Counted from the first letter of the stretch, positions 21,525 through 31,476 are shown. The stretch: DNA of 64,000 nt from Rhynchopus sp. YZ270_cl-10 (GCA_964035575.1 OZ037893.1:1178001-1242000); one strand, 5' to 3'. Numbers and translations: made by a program. Notes: generated by a model from the letters alone, not told the origin.

Positions 21525-22389
21525 ACCTTTACATATGGACTCGTCCGGAAACCCCTCTGGTAAGATTCATCCTTTTGGGTATTTTTGGGTTTTTTTGATG
21601 ATGCCCCCCACAAAAAGTGCATCTAGGTGATATTCTGATATGAAAATAGGTTTTTTGGGGGGTCTGAGGCTATATTTTCGCTTTTTTAATCATATTTTCA
21701 GCCTTTTATTGTCGTTCTTCTGGATCTCTTCTCTCTTTCTCTTAATCCTGCCATGCCGCCTTGACAAGGTTTCATTGACCTCTGTCAAATCTACTGGATC
21801 AATGCCAGGGACTTTTGCTTTGCGGGTCACCTTGGATGTGGAGACTCCATAGTAAATACAGGTTCCCTCCGTGTCAGAGTACACGCTAGCTGAAATGACA
21901 CGACCGTTGCTCGGGTAGCAGTACACAGACGAAAAGAGATTGATGGAAAGAAGGGTGCACTGATACGTATGAGTACGAGGGAATGAGATAACAAAGGCCT
22001 CTGTGTGGGGAAGCTCGCGCAGGGCACCGACAATGACCCCTACGGTAAGGATCTCCTGACAACAAGAATCATCAGAGAGAGGGTTCGAAACGACACCAAG
22101 TGTGCGTCGCACCCATTCTTACCGTGTTTCTCGACAAAAAAGTGAACTTCACTGCTGTCATTGCCACGTTTTTTTCTTCCAAAAAATACGTAAAAAAATA
22201 TAAGTAAAAAGGGGGGGAGGGGAAATAAACAAAAATAAATGCCCAAAATATGCCCTCTGGGGTGGTAGGTGTATGGTGGGTATCAAAAAATTGGGTTGTT
22301 TGGGTGTTTTGAGCAGAAAAACCTCAAAAAACCCCAAAAGGATGAATCTTACCAGGAGGGTTTCCGGACGGACCCATATATGTAAAGGT
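21525..22389 (-). mobile_element. TIR element carrying a reverse-strand gene
   Basis: Inverted ends of about 75 bp: left from 21525 (ACCTTTACATATGGAC, then CGTCCGGAAACCC and GGTAAGATTCATCCTTTTGG) and right to 22389 in complement. The element encloses one apparent two-exon gene, on the strand opposite to all other genes. The end motif CGTCCGGAAACCC recurs at 12860 beside the foldback element. No transposase motif is recognised, so the enclosed gene is either cargo or an unfamiliar mobility protein. Confidence 0.7.
21690..22161 (-). CDS. Unrecognised small basic protein, two exons
   Basis: Read on the - strand: exon 1 runs from ATG 22161 to 22123 (13 codons), then a 67-nt intron (GTAAGAATGG...TTGTTGTCAG), then exon 2 from 22055 to TGA 21690. 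Phase is 0 and the product is 134 residues. The first half is hydrophobic and beta-like (EILTVGVIVGALRELPHTEA, LLSINLFSSVYCYPSN). The C-terminus is strongly basic (RRHGRIKRKREE...NKRLKI), which suggests nuclear import or nucleic-acid binding. I recognise no family. Balanced codon use, a tidy intron and position inside inverted repeats support a real element-borne gene. A chance frame cannot be excluded. Confidence 0.5.
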
Positions 22390-24315
22390 TAATCGGCACT
22401 AGCCTCCAAGACATTAAAAACTGGTCAAAAGTGGAAATTTTTTTTTTTAATGGCTTCCGGGCAGGCTATTTCCTAATCTGGATTCTGGATCCCACTTTTT
22501 TCCGGGGGTTTTCATACTTTTTTCCCGTTTTTTTTTTTTCCTGATTTCTGGATCCGAGTTTTGAAAAAATTTCGGGAAAAAAAATTTTCCCGTGGCCCAG
22601 TGTGGCAGGGGGGCCCCGGGGGGAAAAAATCATGGTTGAACCACGGGAGTACCATGAAACTGGGTTGCTGACCGCACCATCCAGGCTGTACCTCAATTTT
22701 TTTTTGCCTGCGGCGCCATTTTTCCTTTTTTGCTCCGCAAAAAAGGGTTCGGTGTGTGACTATGTGGTGTAAAAAGATAGATTTTTACACCGTACCCTAA
22801 ATTTTTTTCGCCTGCGGCGCCATTTGTTTGTTTTTTTTTTTTTTGCTCCGCAAAAATCCCTATGTTCCCAATGTCCCTGGTCAGCAGTGCTGAAAAAATT
22901 TTGGCACAAAAACAAGCTGACCCCCCAATCTTCCAACGACAGTGACATTTATGTCAACAATTTTTAGAAATGTTGCGTACCGTGGCTTCGCTTGGGTGCC
23001 ATGCCTGCCATGACTGCCGTTTATTTTGTAAATGTACTGAGGTTACTGATAATTCGTGTACCACGCGTGCCTGGTGCAAATATCAATGAAGTGCCGAACT
23101 CCGAGAAATTCTCACATTCCGCCGGAGGCCCGGGCGAAGCGCGCCCGGGCTCGCCACACCTTTACCAAAACCCGCAAAACCGCAAAATCTCACCTATTTT
23201 CAGAGTTAGGTGAGAAGCTGGGAAACACTGGAAAAAAAAGAAAAAAGAAGGGTGGTATTTATCCTAATGATTTATTGGAGCTGCGTTTCACCACGTTTCA
23301 AGTACTCTTTATTGTGTCTTGTTTGCAATATATGAGGACATGCCCCGCCAACGGAGGGGAGATGCCCCGCCAACGCGGGGGAGAAAGCTCGGAATGGGTT
23401 TTTTTTCTGGAAAAATTTTTTTTCCCGGAGAAAAATTCTGGATCCAGTTTTTGAAAATTTTCCAAAAAAATCCCGATTTAGGATATGGCCTGCTTCCGGG
23501 AGGTTGAAATGTGTGATTCCCCTATTTTTTTTTTTGGATTTTTTAGAATTTGATTTTTGATTTTTTCCGCCACCCACAACACGCACATCAAGGAAAATGC
23601 GTGAAACAGGGGGGGACGGGTCACAGCCGAACAAATGCGATTTTTCGATTTTGATTCTCAGAACCGCAGAAGTCCCCGAAGACCATACCAAACCACCTAG
23701 AGGACCCAAAAAATGCACCATCGACCCGGTTTTGACCCAGAAACACTCAGATGATTCCAAAAAAATAAACGGGAAAAAAACCCCACACCCCCTGGTAGTG
23801 GATAGGTTAATATCCTCATTTTACACAGGGCACCATCAGTACGTGCGTGTGACACAATATATTTACATGTATTGTGCCATGCGGAGGGCGCTCGTTCGTC
23901 CCGCGTGTCAATATTTACCTGCAAAGTGGCTGTCCTCCTCCTTCCCCCTCTTCCCCCTCTTCCCCCTCTCCCCCTTGTGTCTCAGTCATGGCAAGGCACA
24001 AATCATTTTCTTGATAAAGAGATCAGTTGGCTGCCTCTTTGTTGGTTTTTTTTGTTTGGCAAAAAAAGAGCGAACTACCCCCTCTCATTTCTCCCCTCAC
24101 CCTTTCCCCGTTTTCATGACGTTCAAGACTATCAACGAGAGGCTGAGGATCATCTACAAACCCTTTTTCCTTTCCTTCACTCCCTTCAAACCCTTTTAAC
24201 CTTCCTGCCCAACAGGATTCCTGGAGGGGTGCAATATCTCTGGGGTAAAGCAACACCACACATCTTGCCAGTACACTAACACAACACACGCCGTCTTTCT
24301 CCCAAACCATACAAG
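22390..24315. other. Repeat-rich spacer, no gene
   Basis: It holds a GC-hairpin repeat (22633-22920), a partial second-family copy (22949-22995), an inverted pair of CCGGGCAGGCTATTTCCTAA-like segments (about 22454 and 23480-23500) and C/T-rich tracts. A degraded hairpin copy (CAACGAGAGGCTGAGGATCA) lies at 24134, followed by a pyrimidine tract and CTGCCCAACAG at 24205-24215, a plausible acceptor for the NXF gene. Confidence 0.55.
22633..22920 (+). repeat. GC-hairpin repeat, long copy
   Basis: About 290 bp closely matching 53837-54095. It starts TGGTTGAACCACGGGAGT and contains two rounds of GCCTGCGGCGCC...TTGCTCCGCAA separated by a GGTGTAAAAA...TTTTTACACC palindrome. It ends CCTATGTTCCCAATGTC then GTCAGCAG and AAACAAGCTGACC. 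Non-coding. Confidence 0.8.
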
Positions 24316-26998
24316 ATGCGCTCCGCACGGCTAAAGAAGGCACTGAACACACCAATGGTGCAGCGAGCTGCAGGCTCCGCCGCAGGCGGGCCGCCCACTT
24401 TCATTAAAGGGTCGGGGAAGAAGAACCTGCAGGCAGCACGGACAAACCCTCTCGGACAGCCGAAGGAAAGGTATAGTATAACACTCTGCACAACTGTCTT
24501 TTAAAGCTAGAAACGTCTGAAGGTGACGGAATTTCAGCCAAAAACCCCCCGGTCATTCTCCACTTTCTCCGTGGATGTGGTGGGCAACGTCGCCACGGAA
24601 GCCCACAACACGGAGAGGGAGGAGGTGACGGCCGCATGCACCTCCGTGTGGTGGCTGTTATCAGAGTAGCAAAAGAGAGAAAAGCTGCTCGTAAGGGTGA
24701 TGCTAAGGTTAAGGGCGCTGCGTCTCTGCCGTGCGTAGTGCAACAAGGCAATGCAAGACCCGACTCCCTGTAAGGTTGCGTAGGCGATTTTGTCGGCGCA
24801 AAGAGTACCTCTGGGTGGCAATAAAAGGTAGCTCTTGTTGGTTGTTACCCCCGTATCGTGTGAACCCTTCGTACAACCTCTGAACCCGCAACAGGAAGGC
24901 CCGCACACATTCGCGCACGGCACTAAAGCAATACATGAAGTCGAAGGTGAACGGGTCACTATTGGACCTCTCCAGTCTGAGTACCGTCCCAGGTATGAGT
25001 AGGTTTGGAGGGGGTTTTTCCCCAAGGACATTTTTTTTGAAGGTGGCTAAGCACGTTTAGGTTCTTCTAATATTGCTTTTTCCCACCACCTTTTTCACCA
25101 AAACAGAGCTGATCGCGGCTGAGCTGACGTGCAACTTCAATGCACGCACCTTCGTGGACCTTTTGTTCGACATCATTGCCGAAGAAATGCCTCCGGTATG
25201 CCTCACGCCCACCCCTGCCTCAAGCATCCTCCCCCCTCCCCCCTCCCCCACGCAGATAGAAAGCCTGAACATCTCTGGGAACAACATCTCCACCCTTGCC
25301 CCCTTCCGCAGCTGTGCGGAGGAGCACAACCAGGTCACCTTCATCCGGAACCTCAACCTCAGCAATAACCAGCTCCATAGGTACTGTCGTCCCCCCTCCT
25401 CCTCCCCCATCACCACCACCCACGACTGACTTGGGGAACTACTTGTAGTGCTATTCGTTTCGGACGGGGCCTCTGCCTCCTCCAGGCGGCGCCTCTTGGC
25501 GGCTCTTACGTCTCTCCTGTTTAGGATCAGTTCCCCGTACTCTCTCTTGGTATCGTCGTCCATCTTGCGCCCGCCGTCACCGCGGTAGAACTTGGTCTTC
25601 CTCTTCTCGTGGCATTCCAGGCAGCACCTTCTTGGGTTGCCATTGCAGTGCTTGCAGTCCTCTGGGCACTCGCTGTACCCGTGTTTGTCGCAGTACTCGT
25701 CGTCCCACAGCGGGTCTCCGTTTTTGGTTGGGATTCTCGTCCTGTTGTTGAGTATCTCGCAGTAGGCCTCGAAGTCCTCTGGGTGCTTGTTCTTCAGAAT
25801 GTCGCAGATTTCCAGGAGGTGGAAGAACGGGCTCCAAAATGACTAGTGTTTTACGCTAGTTTTACGATATCATGAATAATTATCAACTAGTCATTATGAC
25901 TAGAGTAGTCCCTGACCGTCGTACCCCTTTGCCACCCATGCACCATCACACCGCTTCCCTTCCCCCTCCCCATCACAGCTTCAAAGAGCTGGACCACCTG
26001 AAGCCGTTCAAACTCGCGGAGATAATCATGAAGGGCAACCCCATAGGTATGGTGCACAGCAGTGTCGTCGTATGCTTTCATTCCCCACAGCCTCGAACAA
26101 AGACTACGCAAAGCACGTTGTCACAAAGCTCGGCAGCGTCGAGATGGTGGACCACCAGAACGTGGCGGCAGTGCGGACACAGCTGAGGCCGAAGCTGCCA
26201 CCCGTTGCAGCGACGTTTGTGTTCAACGGGGAGGGCACACGGGAGGTGCTGTACGCGTTTTGCAAGAAGTACTTCGATGCGCTTGATGAGCAGCTCTTTG
26301 ACTCAGACCTGCTGGAGGCCTACAGCCCGGATTGCTACTTCACGCTGACAACCGACCGCGGCTACACTGTTGGTTACGGTACCCGCGCAGAGGCGATTAC
26401 ACGCAATCTGCGTGAAGTGAGCCACAACCTCTGCCAACTTAAGACCGAAGCCGCCCCTGCTAAGACCGTCCACCGCGGGCGTCTCGAAACCATCAAGGTT
26501 CTCAAGGAGAAGGTTCTCGGCGGGATGCGCACCGTCCACGAGATCACTTCGTTCGAGGTGGATGCGATGCAGATTGCTGTCTCGCTGCAGAGCCCTGTCA
26601 TCACAGCGAATGTGCACGGGAAGGTGAAGTTCAGTGTGCAGCTGTCGGGGAATGAGGATAAGGAGTGCAGTTTTGAGCGTTGCTTTGATAGGACCTTTGT
26701 GCTGCGTGCACCCCCGCAGGACAGTCCGTGGCCCGCAGTGATCATCAACGATATGCTCCACCTCAGGCCCCTCAAGGAGTCGGCCGTAATGAAGCCCGTT
26801 GTTGACCCCACTGCTCCACCAGATGTGGACGAGGCTCGCCGTACAGCGCTTGCGAAGGTTATGTCCTCCATGACCAAGCTGACCATCGAGTACGCCGTCA
26901 TGTGCCTTGAGGCAGCCGACTGGGACCTCACCCGCGCCAACCAACTCTACGAAGAAAGAAAGGAGTCCCTCCCCCCGGACGCATTGAAATCTAGCTGA
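24316..26998 (+). CDS. mRNA export receptor NXF/Mex67 (TAP) family
   Basis: Six exons joined in consistent phase: 24316-24470, 24895-24992, 25107-25195, 25256-25380, 25979-26046 and 26091-26998; 480 residues. NXF/Mex67 carries mRNPs through nuclear pores. A short basic N-terminus (no clear RRM) leads to the LRR domain (about 55-178). Its opening, LKQYMKSKVNGSLLDLSSL and IESLNISGNNISTL, resembles human NXF1. An NTF2-like domain follows (about 190-400; VLYAFCKKYFDALDEQLFDS). The last 60 residues form the TAP-C/UBA-like domain that binds FG-nucleoporins (TIEYAVMCLEAADWDLTRANQLY). A partner NXT/p15 is expected elsewhere. Introns are GT-AG with C-rich 3' ends. Intron 4 (598 nt) contains a mobile element with a reverse ORF, intron 1 (424 nt) a further reverse open frame, and intron 2 a hairpin-family copy. 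Confidence 0.92.
24534..24894 (-). other. Reverse open frame within NXF intron 1
   Basis: Intron 1 of the exporter stays open on the - strand for almost its whole length, ending at TGA 24534. The frame has a coding-like composition (GTLCADKIAYATLQGVGSC, ALNLSITLTSSFSLFCY). No start codon, family or terminal repeats were found. It may be a gene fragment from an inserted element. It shares a loose pattern (LSIxLxSS...CYxxN) with the small reverse gene at 21690-22161, too weak to claim homology. Confidence 0.3.
25040..25068 (+). repeat. Degraded dispersed hairpin within NXF intron 2
   Basis: AAGGTGGCTAAGCACG followed by TTTAGGTTCTTCT, a CTAAGC-type copy with part of the loop lost. It sits between donor and acceptor, followed by CTAAT and a T/C tract as an intron 3' end would need. 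Confidence 0.5.
25426..25842 (-). CDS. Cys-rich reverse ORF of the intronic element
   Basis: On the - strand a frame is open from 25842 (just after an in-frame TAG) through the whole element and beyond it. It encodes HLLEICDILKNKHPEDFEAY, then a Cys cluster with CDKHGYSECPEDCKHC and RRCCLECHEKRKTK, and a basic region RAAKRRRLEEAEA. The C-x2-C / C-C-x2-C spacing suggests zinc binding. No ATG precedes the Cys cluster; the first ATG is at 25563, after it. It could be the last exon of a longer gene or of a transposase's zinc-binding tail. No stop lies inside the element in this frame. I do not recognise the family. Confidence 0.45.
25426..25916 (-). mobile_element. Small TIR element inside NXF intron 4
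   Basis: Its ends are GTCAGGGACTAC (from 25916 on the - strand) and TAGTTCCCC...GTCAG (towards 25428). Terminal 120 bp in total match the 132-bp element at 40708-40839, including the 20-mer GTAAAACACTAGTCATTTTT apart from one T. The larger copy here has about 350 bp of extra interior that codes a Cys-rich protein on the - strand. The 40.7-kb copy is therefore an internally deleted derivative (MITE). Insertion in an intron leaves the host gene intact. Confidence 0.75.
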
Positions 26999-27185
26999 AG
27001 CATAATTTGAGGGGGGGGGGGAAATATAAAAAAGAGTGAGGCAGTTCATACGATCTGCGAGAGAAGAAAATGGAATTAAAAAAAAAAGCTTTATTTTCTC
27101 AAAAAAAACTAGGTGAAGGTGGCTTTGCTCTTGATCGGTTCGCACAACTTCTATCACCACACAGCACCCCCTCCCCCCTCACGCA

Positions 27186-28928
27186 ATGCGGAGTGACTAC
27201 AGAATAGGACAGGCGATTGAGGTTGTGTACAATGGGGAATGGTACCAAGCACATGTCCGCACCGTGCACCCATCCGGCTGCCTCGATGCTGACTGGGGCG
27301 ACGGTACCTATGCTTGCGGCCTTCTCTTATCCGAGGTGCGTGCCATGGAACGCACGCGGTCTCCGTCACCACCACCTACACACACCAGAGAAGCGCTGCT
27401 CCTGACGTCTCCAATCCGAATGGAACCGCAGCTCGGGTTGGACCCAGCACTTCTGCACCCTGCTCCCTTGCAGTACGTTGTGGACCCGACGTACACGTCG
27501 TCTCTCTTCAAGACGTTGTCGCTCAAATGCGGGGTCTTCCCCCCAGGGGCCATCCCTGCGCGGGATTTGCTGTGGTTCTTCAGAAGCAAAGGGGAGGAGG
27601 AGATGGCGGTGCGTGTCTTCTTTGACGCGGTGCACCCTCTGTTCCCTGAGGGGCATGAGGTGGACGTTGATGATCCGACAGTGTCGCCGAGACGTGAGGC
27701 TCGTGGTGACGTTACTTTGGACCGTTTTGCGTGCTTTTATGGCCACTGTGAAGAGCGTGTACAGGACTGGCTGGATGAGGTGGTGTTTGGCCCGGAATAC
27801 CTCAAAAAGCTAGAAGCAGCGCGTGCACGTGGTCCGTACGCTGCGATGCGGCACTCTGCAAACCTCCGTCTCGTTCCTCGCAAGGAAGACCCTATCATGC
27901 CTACCACCCTCACAACGTTGTCACCACCAGCTCCACTACGCGTCGAAGTCGAAGAGGAGCTTGCACCCCCATTGCAATATGAAGAAGAGGTGGCCGAGGT
28001 GGATGCGAGGGTAAACCTGTCAGGATCGCCGCATCGTACACGTTTAGAAGCGGCAGAGGCACGGCTGGATGCAAGCTTCGGCATGGAACCGCCACCCTCG
28101 CCGCGAGACATGGTCAGACAGGAGGTGCACGAACGGCGCTTCCCCTCCCCATCCCGCTCCCCATCCCCGCAACGCCAGCAGCTGCCGCACCACTCGCAAC
28201 GCGAGGTCTCACCGCACTCCTCTCCGCTCCTCCCACTGCGCGGGAACGTACGTTCTGGGTCTGCCGTCTCAAATGGGAGGGTTCGCAGTACACGAAGCAA
28301 CTCTGTCACCATGCCTACCCGCCTTACCGTGAGCGGAGTCCTCCGAAAAGGCTTCAAATGCGATTTAAACGGCGTCTATAATAAGATGACACGAAATGGC
28401 GCGCACGATGTGGAGGAGGACGTGGTGCTGCGCTACCGAAAGAGCGGCGGTGGTGGCGCCATTCTGTACAAGACTGTGGACGGCAGGTGGCGTCTGAACG
28501 ACTCCTCTGCGGCAGTGGGTTGGGTGTACAGCCACCACACCTTGCTGGGGCAATGGGAGATGGATTTGGGAGCAGGTGACTACACAGGTGCGCAGGGGAC
28601 ACCTTACCCGACGGTGGCAGTCGCGTCGGCGGTGAACAGCAGCAACAGCAACAACACCAGCAGGGGGCGCACCTCCTCGAGGGGTGCTGTGGGTCATGCC
28701 AACGCCACTCCCCCCGCCACGTTTGCCAAGCCAAAACCAGGTCTCGGCATCATGTCCAGCGGGTCCCCCCGTATGGTGCAACGCTACCAAGCCTCCACAG
28801 ACGCACTCTACGGTCCAACCTCGGGGTTCACAAAGCCGCGGGTGAAGAGCGTTGGGCGGAGGACAGGATCCGCGAAGTCGGTAGGGAAGCGTTCCAGGTA
28901 TAAAATCAAAAAAAAAAAAAAAAATTAA
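27186..28928 (+). CDS. Tudor-like N-terminal domain protein, disordered middle
   Basis: A 580-residue protein. Residues 5-52 (YRIGQAIEVVYNGEWYQAHV...DADWGDGTYACGLLLSEV) look like a Tudor/agenet barrel, which in other proteins reads methylated Lys or Arg. A second folded part (about 95-210) is helical, with an acidic loop (EVDVDDPTVS) that might be a weak EF-hand relative. A Pro/Ser/Arg-rich linker follows. Residues about 385-460 (GVYNKMTRNGAHDVEEDVVL...YKTVDGRWRL...GWVYS) resemble a small repeat domain with the pattern GxY..NG..DGRWxL..GWVYS, common in protist proteins of unknown role. The tail is basic and ends in a run of Lys coded by an A-tract. AG|GTATAA at 28898 could instead be a splice donor, so the C-terminus is uncertain. 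ATG 27186 is clear. Confidence 0.7.
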   Translation: MRSDYRIGQAIEVVYNGEWYQAHVRTVHPSGCLDADWGDGTYACGLLLSEVRAMERTRSPSPPPTHTREALLLTSPIRMEPQLGLDPALLHPAPLQYVVDPTYTSSLFKTLSLKCGVFPPGAIPARDLLWFFRSKGEEEMAVRVFFDAVHPLFPEGHEVDVDDPTVSPRREARGDVTLDRFACFYGHCEERVQDWLDEVVFGPEYLKKLEAARARGPYAAMRHSANLRLVPRKEDPIMPTTLTTLSPPAPLRVEVEEELAPPLQYEEEVAEVDARVNLSGSPHRTRLEAAEARLDASFGMEPPPSPRDMVRQEVHERRFPSPSRSPSPQRQQLPHHSQREVSPHSSPLLPLRGNVRSGSAVSNGRVRSTRSNSVTMPTRLTVSGVLRKGFKCDLNGVYNKMTRNGAHDVEEDVVLRYRKSGGGGAILYKTVDGRWRLNDSSAAVGWVYSHHTLLGQWEMDLGAGDYTGAQGTPYPTVAVASAVNSSNSNNTSRGRTSSRGAVGHANATPPATFAKPKPGLGIMSSGSPRMVQRYQASTDALYGPTSGFTKPRVKSVGRRTGSAKSVGKRSRYKIKKKKKN

Positions 28929-29455
28929 TGGAGCACACCTCTCGGGTGGCTACACAATACGAAAAAGTTTTCAAAAAATTAAAATAACCACAGTTCGTTC
29001 GGATCTGCGCCGCGCTTCAGGAACACCGGGGGGCGTGTGTGAGGGAGGGGGTGGTGGTGGTTTGGGATGTGTACTTTTTGCCTTCTATGTTCAGTCAGTC
29101 GAAAGCATGGAGTTATGTGTATGTGTGTGTGTTTTTCTCTTTGTTCTCCCCAAGGTTATTCCCTTTTGTGTTCATCCCTTGAAAAGTGTTTATGAAGAAA
29201 ACCAGAAAAAGGTTTCACATTTTTTAGATCTTTTCTTTTTTGCGTGACAAAAAAAAATAATCCCACAGAGACAGTAGTTCTGTTTCCTTGGGGGTTTCAG
29301 TGATTTCTTTTTTCTATTTTTTTTTGTGTTGTGCTGAACATATAACGTTGTGAGGTCTTCATAAAATGTGCTCTGGAAGTTAGGATGTTCTGTGAGATAC
29401 TGTGTGTAGCGAGGAGGGGCACGTTTCGTCGCATACACGTTTTCCTTTTTTTCAA

Positions 29456-29491
29456 AAGGTGACTAAGCAACGAGAAGCTTAGGTTCATCTT
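29456..29491 (+). repeat. Dispersed hairpin copy, CTAAGC type
   Basis: Perfect inner stem CTAAGC/GCTTAG; outer stem AAGGTGA/TCATCTT; loop AACGAGAA. A T/C tract follows. Confidence 0.75.
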
Positions 29492-29537
29492 ATATACTTT
29501 TCTTTCTTTATTATGAATTGGTACACTGTCACGAGAG

Positions 29538-29621
29538 CCACCTGATTTTTTTACCCCGCGTGTTGTCGTATAGCCCTAGACGGTCCTGTACGCGCCTTTT
29601 CGCGAGGTAAAAATTAGGTCG
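29538..29621. mobile_element. 84-bp MITE inserted in a hairpin copy
   Basis: The insert starts CCACCTGATTTTTTTACC and ends GGTAAAAATTAGGTCG, imperfect inverted ends. GAGAG stands on both sides (29533-29537 and 29622-29626) as a 5-bp target-site duplication. It splits a TTTGTATTTC-type hairpin. A related 106-bp element at 40151-40256 also has a 5-bp duplication (TGGGG). Confidence 0.75.
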
Positions 29622-29859
29622 GAGAGGGCCTTGTATTTCAAAAATCAACTTCTTCTTTTTTTGAATTATTTTTTTTTTCTCGTTGTCCTTCGTTTTCAAA
29701 GAAGCGCCGTCTCGCGAGACCACCAATTCATAGGTGCTTATATCTTCATAAGAAGACAAAACGTTGCTAGAAAGGAACGGAAATTGTGTGGGGTTGGTCA
29801 CGTCGTGGACAAATGGACAGGGTTATATTAACCCTTTGGGGCGGGGGGGATTTTTTTTT

Positions 29860-29889
29860 GATGTGTGTTTTCGTGAGATACATTCATCT
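29860..29889 (+). repeat. Dispersed hairpin copy, CATC type
   Basis: GATG pairs with CATC and TGTG with TACA (one G-T pair) around a changed loop. A T-rich tract follows. Confidence 0.6.
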
Positions 29890-30444
29890 GACCAGTTTTT
29901 TTTTTTCTCTCTTGTTTTTCCACGATATATTGTGTTTTCTGCTATCTGCCGTGTCGCAGCACAACAAAAAAAAACGAAAAATAAACAGTAAAAAATTCAG
30001 TTTGTACTATGTTCCTCTCTCCCCTCCCCCCCGTTTCTTCCTCTCTTTTGGTTCTCTTTGGTGATAATGACCGACGGGTCTACCCAATGAAAACGCCTCA
30101 AAATAGCTAAAAAAAAAGCAAAAAAAAAAAAAAAAGGTCCGCTTTCTTTCAGAGCTCGCGCTAAAGTCCATCCCTCATCCCGGGATTTTTGGGGGTTTTG
30201 GTAGGAACGTTTTTTTTTTTGCAGTACGGGGATTTCATTAAGAAACCAGAAGTTCTAATATTGTTGAGTAAGACCACCACATAGTGGACTTGCATATACA
30301 TGTGACCCCGCCGTGGAACGCAATTGGCTCGGAAAGTCAAAAGAAAGAGGAGAAAAAAGAAAAGGAAAAAAAAAAAAAAATTGGTTACCGTGCGCCTGCG
30401 GCGCTGCCTGTTCCCTTCCAGTTTCTACAGGCAAACACTTGCCC

Positions 30445-30935
30445 CCTTTACCTTACACTGACGGGTTTTGACCAAAACCAAGAACTTGTCCATTTCGGCA
30501 AATTGACCCCACCACAGAACGGACGAATTCCGGAAATGCAAATGCCGGTGTTTTCGCGCATTTTCATGTTGCAAGACGTCAGGATCAGGGAGAGAAAATC
30601 TGGTTGTGGGATTTACATTGGCCCTCTTTACCCACATGGATTTTGACCAAAACCAAAAAATTGGCCATTTCGGCAAAGTGACCCCACCACAGCGCGGACG
30701 GATTCCGGAAATTCCAATCGCGGTATGTTTTGGGGCTGAAAACCCACTGATTTTCAGGAGAAAAATTGCTTCCAAATCTCGGAATTTTCCGAATTTTCCT
30801 GAAAATGACCCTTGTTTACGAGTATGGGTTCATATTTTGCGAAAATTTAAGTCACTAAAATTTTGTCCATTTTTCCGTATATACCCCACCACAAGCCGGG
30901 ATTGGCCCGGAAATGCCACAAAACGGGGTTTCCGG
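30445..30935 (+). repeat. Degenerate tandem repeat, about 176-bp period
   Basis: The block TTTTGACCAAAACCAA...CATTTCGGCAAA...TGACCCCACCACAG...GGACG.ATTCCGGAAAT is present at 30466-30540 and 30641-30717, and as a shorter relic at 30862-30930. A related piece (AAATTGACCCCATCACAG) lies near 39434. Non-coding. Confidence 0.7.
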
Positions 30936-31165
30936 GCCTCCCCAGCTAACCTTTTCAAGGAACGTTTTTCCGTACCCGAAATCCATTTTTTCCCCATTTT
31001 TTCCCATAATTAGCGCGACCACTGCTTTCTTTTTCGCACCCATAACTCAAGGCTCTTAGGAGCAACATTTTCTTGAACCGCCTTCTCTTACGGTACGGAA
31101 CACCCTCTTCCCACCCTTTTTGCATGAGCTCGACTGAGATGCGTCTTAGCACGTTTTTCAACTAC

Positions 31166-31381
31166 TCTTTTCGTGTTTCCGCGACAAACGCTAGGTGGTA
31201 AAATATGTGTACGTTTTACACGACCTGTCTAGGCATACCCCAACGGCGAATACGAATTCGCCCTATATTCGGATTCCAAAATTCCTGGACCAAATTCGCC
31301 TTTGGGGTATGCCTAGACAGGTCGTGTAAAACGTACACATATTCTACCACCTAGCGTTCGCGGAAACACGAAAGAAAAAGA
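31166..31381. mobile_element. Long inverted repeat, about 85-bp arms
   Basis: Left arm 31166-31250 and right arm 31293-31380 are near-perfect complements (for example CGTTTTACACGACCTGTCTA in the left arm), with about 42 bp between. RNA from either strand would form a strong hairpin. It ends about 95 bp before the next start codon. Probably a foldback MITE. Confidence 0.85.
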
Positions 31382-31476
31382 GTTGAAATTCGCCTTCAAG
31401 GTACCTAGGAACTACCCCTCCCGCACTGCTTTTCAACCACTCTCTCACACAGCCCCCCCCTCCCCTCCTGTACACA

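Larger units (their letters stand above)
21508..23811. repeat. Outer inverted repeat around the TIR element
   Basis: TTAACCTATCCACTACCA at 21508 reappears in complement at about 23793-23811. It may mark the ends of a larger composite element of 2.3 kb that contains the 21525-22389 unit and a GC-hairpin repeat. With 18 bp the match is unlikely to be chance, but decay makes the limits uncertain. Confidence 0.5.
28929..31476. other. Intergenic, hairpins and repeats, no gene
   Basis: A 2.5-kb spacer. It holds hairpin copies (29456-29491, an interrupted copy at 29521-29650, and 29860-29889), a MITE, a degenerate tandem repeat (30445-30935), a scrap of GC-hairpin repeat (30388-30415) and a long inverted repeat (31166-31381). 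Confidence 0.6.

Noticed and set aside
28898-28928. Poly-Lys C-terminus of the Tudor-like protein
   Set aside because: Coded by an A-tract right after a donor-like AG|GTATAA; kept in the coordinates but not trusted as protein.
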